Assembly: GCA_013203545.1 (NCBI GenBank) | Contig: JABMQA010000502.1 | Location: 1-5,844 of the forward strand | Reading direction: 5' to 3' | Length of the DNA stretch: 5,844 bases | Source: Bacteroidota bacterium | Lineage (GTDB): Bacteria; Bacteroidota; Bacteroidia; Bacteroidales; 4484-276 | Part shown: in pieces, positions 1 to 5,769 of the stretch | Position numbering within the stretch: position 1 is the stretch's first letter | Layout of the letters: each line of letters opens with the position of its first letter | Notes under the pieces: generated by a model | What the model saw: only the letters and a program-made list of their open reading frames with translations | Told to the model about the DNA's origin: nothing | Databases searched by the model: none | Program-made: the position numbers and the translations under genes

Positions 1-217
1 GACACATAGGGATTATAGGGTTTCACATAGATTTTCTATGTGTTTTTTCTACTGTGCCCTATTGTGCCTATGTATTTCAAGTCCTTTAGAACATAGACAC
101 ATAGGGATTATAGGTTTTCACATAGATTTTCTATGTGTTTTTTTCTACTGTGCCCTACTGTGCCTATGTGTTTCAATTCCTTTACCACATAGGCACATAG
201 GGATCATAGGTTTTCAC
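1..217. repeat. Tandem repeat, about 95 bp unit, hairpin-rich
   Basis: Two nearly identical units (1-95 and 96-191) are followed by a partial third (192-217). Each full unit holds a short perfect hairpin, CACATAG-ATTTT-CTATGTG (24-42 and 119-137). The unit junctions form longer imperfect hairpins: 57-73 with 91-106, and 153-170 with 186-202, the latter including a perfect 11-bp arm pair GTGCCTATGTG / CACATAGGCAC (160-170 / 186-196). The third copy breaks off into a different sequence, CACAAAGGCGCAATG. The array probably extends left of the window. An open frame crosses it (38-238), but its product is only the translated repeat, so I treat the stretch as non-coding. The function is unknown; repeats of this look are common between genes in Bacteroidota, which is from memory and not checked. 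Confidence 0.85.
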
Positions 218-377
218 AAAGGCGCAATGAAAGAATGATTTATAATGAAACATCAAAGAAACGCGATTTTTATTCTTAGGAGTTGATCGGTGTGTTAATT
301 GCGGCTTAATTAAATACTTTGCGGCCTCTGCTCCCGAAAGTTTTTGGGATTGCGAGAGGAATTAGTCAGATTAGATT

Positions 378-438
378 GTCACCCCGTGAATCTTAACCGG
401 GAGCATACTACCTTTGTAATGAACATTCACGGGGTGAC
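378..438. promoter_or_regulatory. Perfect 14-bp inverted repeat bracketing a -7 box, possible operator pair
   Basis: GTCACCCCGTGAAT (378-391) is the exact reverse complement of ATTCACGGGGTGAC (425-438), separated by 33 bp. Each arm is itself dyad-symmetric, TCAC-N3-GTGA (379-389 and 427-437, centres 48 bp apart). Between the arms, at 409-416, lies TACCTTTG, which matches the Bacteroidota -7 consensus TAnnTTTG on the plus strand. One arm would lie near -40 and the other just after the transcription start. That geometry fits paired regulator sites, or a long stem-loop in RNA read through the region. The regulator is unknown. The sites do not resemble the spaced direct repeats usual for LytTR regulators. 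Confidence 0.55.
409..416 (+). promoter_or_regulatory. Candidate -7 box (TACCTTTG), distal promoter
   Basis: The octamer matches TAnnTTTG exactly and points toward the kinase gene, which would give a leader of roughly 170 nt. I see no good TTG element at the expected -33 distance, so on its own this promoter is weak or activator-dependent. Its position inside the inverted repeat is the main reason to keep it. Confidence 0.4.
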
Positions 439-544
439 TACGCTTATGGATCGGAGAAAAAAAATAATGATCAGAATTTTGTAATTGGTAAACCGAAACC
501 TGTAAAAAATAGCGCTTATATGGTATTTAGAAAAGAGGGGGGCC

Positions 545-571
545 TTGCACCGGAATTCTTAATTAACTTTG
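545..571 (+). promoter_or_regulatory. Candidate proximal promoter for the sensor-regulator operon
   Basis: TAACTTTG at 564-571 is an exact TAnnTTTG -7 box, with TTG at 545-547 as a possible -33 element. The 16-bp gap is somewhat shorter than usual. Transcription would begin near 578, giving a leader of about 14 nt before the ATG at 592. Such a short leader without a Shine-Dalgarno sequence is unremarkable in Bacteroidota. Confidence 0.5.
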
Positions 572-591
572 TCAGCCAATAAAGATTGTAA

Positions 592-2526
592 ATGTTAAGC
601 AGCAGTTCAAAAATTATAGCCTTACTTATATTTATCCTTGCATTGCCATGGATTGCCACGTCGCAGTGTAATCCGGATAGTCTACGCAATAAACTCGAGA
701 CAGCCCGATCGGAAAATGAAAAGGTTGGTATTATGACGGACCTGGCTGTTTATTACCTCGATGAAGAAGACAATGTTAAAAATGCAAAAGAATACGCATG
801 GATGGCAAAGGATATGGTAGTTGAAAAAGGGCTGGAGTTTCCTGCAGAATTGCATTTTATTGTAGCCAGGATATACGACAGGATGATGTCGCCATATTAC
901 GGATTGGAGGAAATTAACAAAGCGCTCGAAAAAATCCCGGAGACCGATACCCTGAAGTTTGGGGAGGCCAACAATTACAAAGCGTTGATGCTGCTCCACA
1001 TGGGCAGGTTTATGGATGCGCTTAAACAATACAATTATAACCTTGAATTTGCCACCAAACATCAAATGGACAAATTCATTGCCAGCGCATACCTCGGACT
1101 TGCAAATACATACAACGGGATCGGCGACAAGTCGAAGGAGATCGACCACCTTTCAAAATATTTAAGCAAAGTTCAATCACTTAACGACAGCATCGCCATC
1201 GCAAGGGCATTTTTCAGGTTTGGTGAAGTGTACCTGAGTGACAGTATTTTTGATCTTTCCAGGGAGAATTTTATTCAATCCTACAACATGCGGCATGCCC
1301 TGAAGGATACCGCAGATATGGCTTTCAATATGCTTCGCATGGCATGGGTTAATTACCTGGACGGGAACCTTGATCTGTCGATCCGGCAATATAATGAAGC
1401 GATGGGATATGCGAAAATTTCAGGCAGGCAAAAAAGTATTACAAACGCCTATGGCAACCTGGGGACCATCTACCGGGACCTGAAAAAATATGACATGGCC
1501 CGGCAGTACTATGACAGTAGTATCATTTTCTCACATCAGGCTAAAGATTATTACAACCTGTCGTGGGTTTACAAGGATATGAGTGATATGTATTCCCGGA
1601 TTGTAGATCATCATAAGGCCTATCAATATTACAAGCTTTACAAGGTATTTAATGACTCCCTCGAAAACCAACGATTTCGTGAAGGCCTGGAACACGCAAG
1701 GATGCTTTATGATGCCGACCGTAAGCTCCAGGAGATGCAGCTCCTCTCGATAAAACTCAGGCAAAATCAATATTTTCTTTATGTGCTTGTGGGATTGATC
1801 ATTCTGCTTGCCGTAATTGCACTTTTGATCATCAGGCAAACCCGGAGCAACACCCGGAGGCGCATTTCGGAAATGAACCACACCATCTCGGAAATGACCC
1901 AGAAAAACCTGCGACAACAAATGAACCCGCATTTCATTTTCAACACGCTCAATTCCATCCAGTATTACATGTACCAGCACGATAAGTTATCCACCAATGA
2001 TTACATGACTAAATTTTCGAGCCTGATGCGCAATACGCTGGAAAATTCTCAACGCACCGCCATCCCCCTGAAAGATGAGCTGGAAGCGCTGAATTTGTAC
2101 CTCGAATTGGAGGCTTTGCGGTTTAAAGATAAATTTAACTATAACATTATTATCGGTGATGATATTGATATTGTGGACCATAAAATACCCACCATGCTCA
2201 TCCAGCCATATGTTGAGAATGCAATTTGCCACGGCCTGATGCACCGGGACGCGAAGGGGCACCTCCGGGTTGACCTGCAGCTTGAGGATAGTACCATTGT
2301 TTGCATGATCGAGGACAATGGAATTGGCAGGGAGGCAGCCATGGAAATAAAGCGGAATAACAATATAAATCACAGTTCACTCGGGACAACCATCACCGAA
2401 TCAAGGCTAAAGCTGGTAACTTCGTTATATGGCAGCAGTATGAAAATTGAATATAACGATTTAAAAAATGAAGATGGCAGCCCCAAAGGCACCAGAGTGA
2501 TCATCCATATACCCATAATCACATGA
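592..2526 (+). CDS. TPR-containing membrane sensor histidine kinase, LytS-type
   Basis: This 644-residue kinase should sense a signal through a periplasmic TPR domain and phosphorylate the regulator encoded next. Residues 1-25 form a signal peptide (hydrophobic core about 8-23). Helical TPR-like repeats follow over about 40-357, clearest at 165-194, 204-234, 244-274 and 284-316. A charged helical stretch (358-392) leads to one transmembrane helix (about 394-414). The cytoplasmic part has the His_kinase (PF06580-type) motif QMNPHFIFNTLNSIQ with phospho-acceptor His447, an N box QPYVENA (Asn543), a G1 box EDNGIGR (Asp575-Gly579), the SLGTTITESRLKL segment (596-608) and a C-terminal KGTRVIIHIP strand. 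All key residues are present, so it looks functional. The ATG at 592 is chosen because it directly precedes the signal peptide and lies just after the proximal promoter. A lipobox is absent. The ligand cannot be deduced. Confidence 0.93.
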   Translation: MLSSSSKIIALLIFILALPWIATSQCNPDSLRNKLETARSENEKVGIMTDLAVYYLDEEDNVKNAKEYAWMAKDMVVEKGLEFPAELHFIVARIYDRMMSPYYGLEEINKALEKIPETDTLKFGEANNYKALMLLHMGRFMDALKQYNYNLEFATKHQMDKFIASAYLGLANTYNGIGDKSKEIDHLSKYLSKVQSLNDSIAIARAFFRFGEVYLSDSIFDLSRENFIQSYNMRHALKDTADMAFNMLRMAWVNYLDGNLDLSIRQYNEAMGYAKISGRQKSITNAYGNLGTIYRDLKKYDMARQYYDSSIIFSHQAKDYYNLSWVYKDMSDMYSRIVDHHKAYQYYKLYKVFNDSLENQRFREGLEHARMLYDADRKLQEMQLLSIKLRQNQYFLYVLVGLIILLAVIALLIIRQTRSNTRRRISEMNHTISEMTQKNLRQQMNPHFIFNTLNSIQYYMYQHDKLSTNDYMTKFSSLMRNTLENSQRTAIPLKDELEALNLYLELEALRFKDKFNYNIIIGDDIDIVDHKIPTMLIQPYVENAICHGLMHRDAKGHLRVDLQLEDSTIVCMIEDNGIGREAAMEIKRNNNINHSSLGTTITESRLKLVTSLYGSSMKIEYNDLKNEDGSPKGTRVIIHIPIIT

Positions 2527-3281
2527 ACACATTAAAAGCAGTTATCGTTGACGACGAATCCGATGCCGTAAATTTCATCAAGTCCATTATTGATGATCAC
2601 ATCAGCGAACTTAAAATTGTTGGTACTGCCAATTCGGCAAAAGATGGCGTGAAGGTCATCAGGCAAACTAATCCGGACATTGTATTTCTGGATGTGGAGA
2701 TGCCCCATGGAAACGGGTTTACCGTGCTGGAACATTTTCCTGAAAAGACCTTTGATGTTGTTTTCGTAACGGCATTCAACCACTATGCCATCCAGGCCAT
2801 TAAATTGAGTGCGGTGGATTATATTCTTAAACCCATCAATATAAAGGAATTTATAGCTGCTGCCGGTAAAATCATTCAAAAACACTTCGACGAAAGCTTT
2901 CAAAACCAGAATTACAGCAACCTCTTCCAAAACCTGCGTTCCACCATGCCCAGCCGACTGGCCATTCCAACCTCCGAAGGCATGGAGTACCTCAACACCA
3001 AAGACATCCTCAGGGTTGAAGCCGACAGGAGCTACTCGTGGTTTTATCTGGTGGATGGCCGCAAAATACTGGTATCCCGTAACCTGAAAGAATACCACGA
3101 ACTGCTTGCCGATAAAAACTTCTTCCGCCCCCACAACTCCCACCTCATCAACCTCGAATATGTAAAAAAATATATCCGCCACGAAGGGGGCTACATCGAA
3201 TTAACGGATGGCACCGAGGTACCCGTGGCCAGGGGCAAAAAAGATTTGTTTCTGGCGCAGATGCAGCGCTTGGCAAGGTAG
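2523..3281 (+). CDS. LytTR-family response regulator
   Basis: This 252-residue regulator is the expected partner of the upstream kinase; its ATG overlaps the kinase stop (ATGA, 4 bp), which suggests translational coupling. The receiver domain spans about 4-118: acidic pocket Asp10/Asp11, phospho-acceptor Asp57 in IVFLDVEMP, Thr83 in FVTAF and Lys103 in DYILKPI. A linker (about 119-143) leads to a LytTR DNA-binding domain (about 144-250), with the conserved DILRVEADRSYSWFYL segment and the hallmark FFRPHNSHLINLEYVKKY (200-217). All phosphorylation residues are intact. LytTR proteins usually bind direct repeats upstream of targets for exopolysaccharide, envelope or competence functions, but the regulon cannot be told here. 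No unrelated gene shares the operon, so the target is probably elsewhere or the operon itself. Confidence 0.95.
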   Translation: MNTLKAVIVDDESDAVNFIKSIIDDHISELKIVGTANSAKDGVKVIRQTNPDIVFLDVEMPHGNGFTVLEHFPEKTFDVVFVTAFNHYAIQAIKLSAVDYILKPINIKEFIAAAGKIIQKHFDESFQNQNYSNLFQNLRSTMPSRLAIPTSEGMEYLNTKDILRVEADRSYSWFYLVDGRKILVSRNLKEYHELLADKNFFRPHNSHLINLEYVKKYIRHEGGYIELTDGTEVPVARGKKDLFLAQMQRLAR

Positions 3282-3284
3282 TGG

Positions 3285-3560
3285 AAATGCTGATGCATTA
3301 GCATATCGAATGGAGAGGGATGCCATCCCTCCAACCAAAGTTTCAATCCAACTTAAAATCTTTTTGGGAATTGTGCCGGTTTCGTAATAACTGAATAGCC
3401 CAGGGATGGCATCCCTGTTGGCAAATGCCAATGCAGTAGCATATCGAATGGAGAGGGATGCCATCCCTCCAGCCAAAGTTTCAATCCAGCTTAAAATCTT
3501 TTTGGGAATTGTGCAGGTTTTATAATAACTGAATAGCCCAGGGATGGCATCCCTAATGGC
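3285..3560. repeat. Two tandem copies of a 138-bp REP/BIME-like repeat
   Basis: Copies 3285-3422 and 3423-3560 are in exact register and differ at about ten positions. Each copy contains two palindromes built on AGGGATG-N-CATCCCT: 3315-3331 and 3401-3417 in the first copy, 3453-3469 and 3540-3554 in the second. The first palindrome of each copy has C at its centre and the second has G, so they are in opposite orientation, as in a BIME pair. The first is immediately preceded by GGAG, a head tetranucleotide reported for some REP families. The array starts three bases after the regulator stop, so it would form the 3' UTR of the operon. No T-run follows the hairpins, so they are not standard terminators. 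The minus-strand open frame across them (3201-3476) is a translated repeat. Confidence 0.85.
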
Positions 3561-3906
3561 AAATTGATAACAGATGCCGGCCTGATGCGTCTATTAGGTG
3601 CCCGGTTGAATGGAATGTCCCAATAATAATATTATCACTCGCTATGCATACGCCCAGTTGCTGTGAGAAGCAGCAAACGTTAATCGTGGGCATAGGTTAT
3701 TTTCCCAAAGGGCTGACCGTTCGCGAGGCGAGGCTTCGGCACAACCCGTCAGCTGACGGAAGAAATCTGTCCCCCTTGTTATAATAAAATCCGAACCAAA
3801 ACTATTAACAGCCCCATGGATTTTATATACCAATGCAGGGCAGGTTGACCCCGGAGATATCCCCTAATCACCTATTTAGATAAAATATAAATTAATATGA
3901 AAATAT
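3561..3906. other. Gene-free region with several dyad symmetries
   Basis: No gene is supported. A 63-residue minus-strand frame (3642-3833) has no recognisable domain and looks fortuitous. Visible structure: TTGCTG-(7 nt)-CAGCAA at 3658-3676, enclosed by CCCA/TGGG (3653-3656 / 3687-3690) and CTATG/CATAG (3642-3646 / 3691-3695); then a perfect 14-bp palindrome CCGTCAGCTGACGG at 3746-3759, half of which can pair instead with GCTGAC at 3712-3717. The GC-rich block at 3640-3760 contrasts with the AT-rich stretch at 3870-3906, next to the insertion sequence. It may be an interspersed repeat or a structured RNA; neither can be shown here. Confidence 0.5.
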
Positions 3907-3910
3907 CTAA
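3907..3910. repeat. Target-site duplication, left copy (CTAA)
   Basis: CTAA directly abuts the left inverted repeat and recurs directly outside the right inverted repeat at 5619-5622. Four-base duplications are usual for IS1380-family elements. Confidence 0.85.
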
Positions 3911-3930
3911 CCTGATTAATTCATAAACTC
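3911..3930 (+). repeat. Left terminal inverted repeat of the IS
   Basis: CCTGATTAATTCATAAACTC pairs with the right end read on the opposite strand, CCTGAATTATTCATAAAATC, with mismatches only at positions 6, 8 and 18. This end lies downstream of the transposase gene. Confidence 0.88.
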
Positions 3931-4140
3931 AATTTTGCGCCCCAAACATTCAGCAACAGCGCATATGATTGTAATTTCACAATGGTAAAAGTAGGATTTT
4001 CCTGGTTTGTGTATAGTTTACAATAATTTCCTGGTTACGATTAGGCATAGTCCTACCTGCCTGTTTTTGTTATAAAACGCAGGATTTGGCGGGCTGAGAC
4101 GGGCAATACATTGAAGAACAATTAGATACGTTTTACTGGA
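3931..4140. other. Non-coding 3' segment inside the IS
   Basis: The 210 bp between the left inverted repeat and the transposase stop show no open frame worth calling. A direct repeat TTTCCTGGTT occurs at 3998-4007 and 4027-4036, and a weak hairpin at 4060-4083 (CCTGTTTT paired with AAAA-CAGG, two bulged bases) lies downstream of the transposase. The hairpin lacks a T-run on the transposase strand, so I do not call a terminator. The segment may hold transposase-binding sites near the end. Confidence 0.5.
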
Positions 4141-5517
4141 TCATAACCTCAAGATTTCGAACACCTGGAAGCATTTAACGAACGCATTTTGACTGTAAAA
4201 GCTGGCAGGCAGTTCGATCTTTATTTTTGATTTCAGTACTTTTACCTGTGCAGCTACTTTGATCACCTTTAGCTGTATTGTCCTCATGGTTGCCTTGCAG
4301 AATTCTGTTCCCTGGAGTATTTCGTTTTGCAATGAATGGATCAATACATATGCCGCTGAATGGAGGAAAAGGCGAAACTGGTTTGCCTTGAAGCTGTTGC
4401 ATGACATCCTGTCTGACTTCAGGTAGGTTTTATGGTCCTTTATCCGTAGTTCAGCTGCCCCCCTGATGCAGTACCCCTGCTCATAAAGGGCCCTCGAACG
4501 GATGTTCTGCAAACTGCTGACGATATACCGTACGTTTGTGCCCATACTGCTAACCTCAACCTTCACCACGACCCGCTCGGGGAAAGCCCAACTGCCGGCC
4601 TTGTATTGAAAACAATGGAACCGCTTAACAGCTTTGCCGTATTGTTTGAATTCGCGTTGTGCACTTTCTATTGTTACTTTGGCCTTATCATTCAAAACAC
4701 TGTTGCCGGTAAGGCCTGTAATGAATTCAACATTACGCATCCCACAGGCCCACTCCATCATTTCTTTTGAACAAAAATGACTGTCGCCACGAAGAATGAT
4801 CATGGTATTTGGCCAATGTTCACGTAAATAGCTTATGATGCGTTTATGGATTGTAAAAACATCAAGACTTTTGCTTCGGCGGCCAGGCTTGAGGATGGTG
4901 GTGATTAGTTTGCCGGAAAACCCTTCGTATATATGTAAAGGCATGTAACAGTAGTCTCCATAGTAATTATTAAACAAAGTCAATTGTTGATTTCCATATG
5001 TTAAGCTGCTGGTATCATCACTATCAAGGATAATTATCCCTGGTTCTGATTGGTATGAGGAAATAAAATGATCAACAAAGGACTTTGCTATCCTATAGAG
5101 TTGTGTTGAACTTACCTGGTTTTCAAACCGGCTCATGGTAGGTTGCGATGAAAGCGTTTGGGATGATTCGCTGCAGATCTTTAATATCTCATCATCTTTC
5201 ATCGTATTGCAATCATTGGCATCTTCATAGCCGGCAGCAATTTGCATGATACGTTGCCTTAATAAAGCACCGTATGAATGTTGCACATAGCTTTGATTCC
5301 GAGCGTCTTCTAAACAGGTTGACAACCTGTCTATTATACCAGTCAGATTATCCATTTCCCGCAGCAATAGCAAACCGCCGTCATTGGAGGTTTGTTTCAA
5401 AGTAAAACTTGCCTCAACCTTTTTATGATCAAGGTTGCTTAGGTTGAAGAGCGAAAGCTGGGGAGGGTTTTCGTGTTTGGTAGTATTGTTTGCTGAATTA
5501 ATATTATCTTTACCCAT
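4141..5517 (-). CDS. IS1380-family DDE transposase
   Basis: The 458-residue enzyme catalyses cut-and-paste movement of the surrounding element. In this numbering the N-terminal part (about 20-150) includes the DGGLLLLREMD segment. The catalytic core shows IIILDSDDTSSLTYG with the first acidic residue(s) at Asp165/Asp167, followed by QQLTLFNNYYGDYCYMPLHIYEG in sequence order; the second Asp is Asp245 in LRGDSHF and the Glu is Glu356 in RGAAELRIKDHK. The following SDRMSCNSFKANQFRLFLH block is typical of the family (DDE_Tnp_1 group). No frameshift or stop interrupts it. An upstream in-frame TTG at 5577 would add 20 residues, but the ATG at 5517 is preferred because a good promoter lies between the two codons and the extra residues show no motif. 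The C-terminus looks complete. Confidence 0.92.
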   Translation of the reverse strand: MGKDNINSANNTTKHENPPQLSLFNLSNLDHKKVEASFTLKQTSNDGGLLLLREMDNLTGIIDRLSTCLEDARNQSYVQHSYGALLRQRIMQIAAGYEDANDCNTMKDDEILKICSESSQTLSSQPTMSRFENQVSSTQLYRIAKSFVDHFISSYQSEPGIIILDSDDTSSLTYGNQQLTLFNNYYGDYCYMPLHIYEGFSGKLITTILKPGRRSKSLDVFTIHKRIISYLREHWPNTMIILRGDSHFCSKEMMEWACGMRNVEFITGLTGNSVLNDKAKVTIESAQREFKQYGKAVKRFHCFQYKAGSWAFPERVVVKVEVSSMGTNVRYIVSSLQNIRSRALYEQGYCIRGAAELRIKDHKTYLKSDRMSCNSFKANQFRLFLHSAAYVLIHSLQNEILQGTEFCKATMRTIQLKVIKVAAQVKVLKSKIKIELPASFYSQNAFVKCFQVFEILRL

Positions 5518-5546
5518 GGGAAAATGATTTTGTGTTTTTGACAACT

Positions 5547-5578
5547 CAAAGATACTGTTTATCAATGAGATGACCAAA
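5547..5578 (-). promoter_or_regulatory. Transposase promoter within the IS
   Basis: On the minus strand, TTTG (5575-5578) is followed after exactly 20 bp by TATCTTTG (5547-5554), a strong match to the Bacteroidota pattern TTTG / TAnnTTTG. Transcription would start near 5540, giving a leader of about 23 nt before the ATG at 5517. This settles the start choice against the upstream TTG, which would overlap the -33 element. Confidence 0.7.
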
Positions 5579-5598
5579 ACATTTTCCCTCTTTTTTGT

Positions 5599-5618
5599 GA
5601 TTTTATGAATAATTCAGG
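5599..5618 (-). repeat. Right terminal inverted repeat of the IS
   Basis: Read on the minus strand it is CCTGAATTATTCATAAAATC, matching the left end at 17 of 20 positions. It sits about 20 bp upstream of the transposase promoter, the usual arrangement for the transposase-proximal end. Confidence 0.88.
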
Positions 5619-5622
5619 CTAA
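5619..5622. repeat. Target-site duplication, right copy (CTAA)
   Basis: CTAA directly follows the last base of the right inverted repeat and equals the left copy at 3907-3910. Confidence 0.85.
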
Positions 5623-5661
5623 ATATTTTTACATAAATAGATAAATTTTTAAATTGCAGTC

Positions 5662-5696
5662 GCTTTTGTCGAAATTATTCGATCAAAAGCATTTTT
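5662..5696 (+). terminator. Intrinsic-terminator-like hairpin
   Basis: GCTTTTG-TCGAA (5662-5673) pairs with TTCGA-CAAAAGC (5678-5690) around an ATTA loop, with a single bulged T at 5683, giving a 12-bp stem. It is followed by ATTTTT (5691-5696) on the plus strand only. This is the form of a rho-independent terminator for plus-strand transcription, though the outer stem is AT-rich and the T-run short. No plus-strand gene ends nearby, so it may shield the downstream gene from read-through or act in that gene's leader. It could also be a dyad operator. Confidence 0.5.
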
Positions 5697-5769
5697 GAAA
5701 TGATTTGTTAAACCCAAAAAAAGATTTCCTATGTAAATAAAATTATTACCCTGCGCCCTCCTGGCGTGC

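Larger units (their letters stand above)
218..591. other. Gene-free leader region upstream of the sensor kinase
   Basis: No convincing gene lies here. The longest starts give peptides of about a dozen residues, for example the ATG at 446 followed by 12 codons to TAA at 482-484, and none has supporting context. The region contains a small direct repeat TTGCGGC (299-305 and 319-325), the 14-bp inverted repeat at 378-438, and two TAnnTTTG promoter candidates facing the kinase gene. It most likely serves as the promoter and 5' leader of the downstream operon. Confidence 0.6.
3911..5618. mobile_element. Complete IS1380-family insertion sequence
   Basis: The 1708-bp element has everything expected of an intact copy: terminal inverted repeats (3911-3930 and 5599-5618) matching at 17 of 20 positions and beginning CCTGA, a flanking CTAA duplication on both sides, and a single uninterrupted DDE transposase gene on the minus strand. 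Its length suits the family as I recall it. About 230 bp between the transposase stop and the left end are non-coding. The preserved duplication and open reading frame point to a fairly recent insertion that may still be active. The family call rests on protein motifs and the ends; the nearest named IS was not determined. Confidence 0.92.

Noticed and set aside
1..217. CRISPR array
   Set aside because: The units are continuous with no unique spacers, only two to three copies occur, and there are no cas genes.
38..238. 66-codon plus-strand open frame
   Set aside because: It is a direct translation of the tandem repeat; the protein repeats itself only because the DNA does, with no domain or export signal of its own.
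664..672. Lipoprotein signal in the kinase (Cys26)
   Set aside because: The residues before Cys are Thr-Ser-Gln; a lipobox needs Gly, Ala or Ser just before the cysteine.
682..3182. Several minus-strand frames of 60-216 codons opposite the kinase and regulator
   Set aside because: They are antisense shadows of two well-supported genes with intact domain motifs.
3315..3417. Intrinsic terminators of the sensor-regulator operon
   Set aside because: The GGGATG/CATCCC hairpins have one-base centres and no T-run after them; they fit REP-like units better.
3201..3476. 91-codon minus-strand open frame
   Set aside because: It overlaps the end of the LytTR gene and the 138-bp repeat. Its repeated peptide arises because 138 is divisible by 3.
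3642..3833. 63-codon minus-strand open frame
   Set aside because: It has no recognisable domain or promoter, and it spans strong DNA palindromes that explain its odd composition better than coding does.
4056..4083. Transposase terminator
   Set aside because: The hairpin is short and bulged, and no T-run follows it on the minus strand.
4175..4402. 75-codon minus-strand frame inside the transposase
   Set aside because: It is an alternative frame of the intact transposase with no independent motif.
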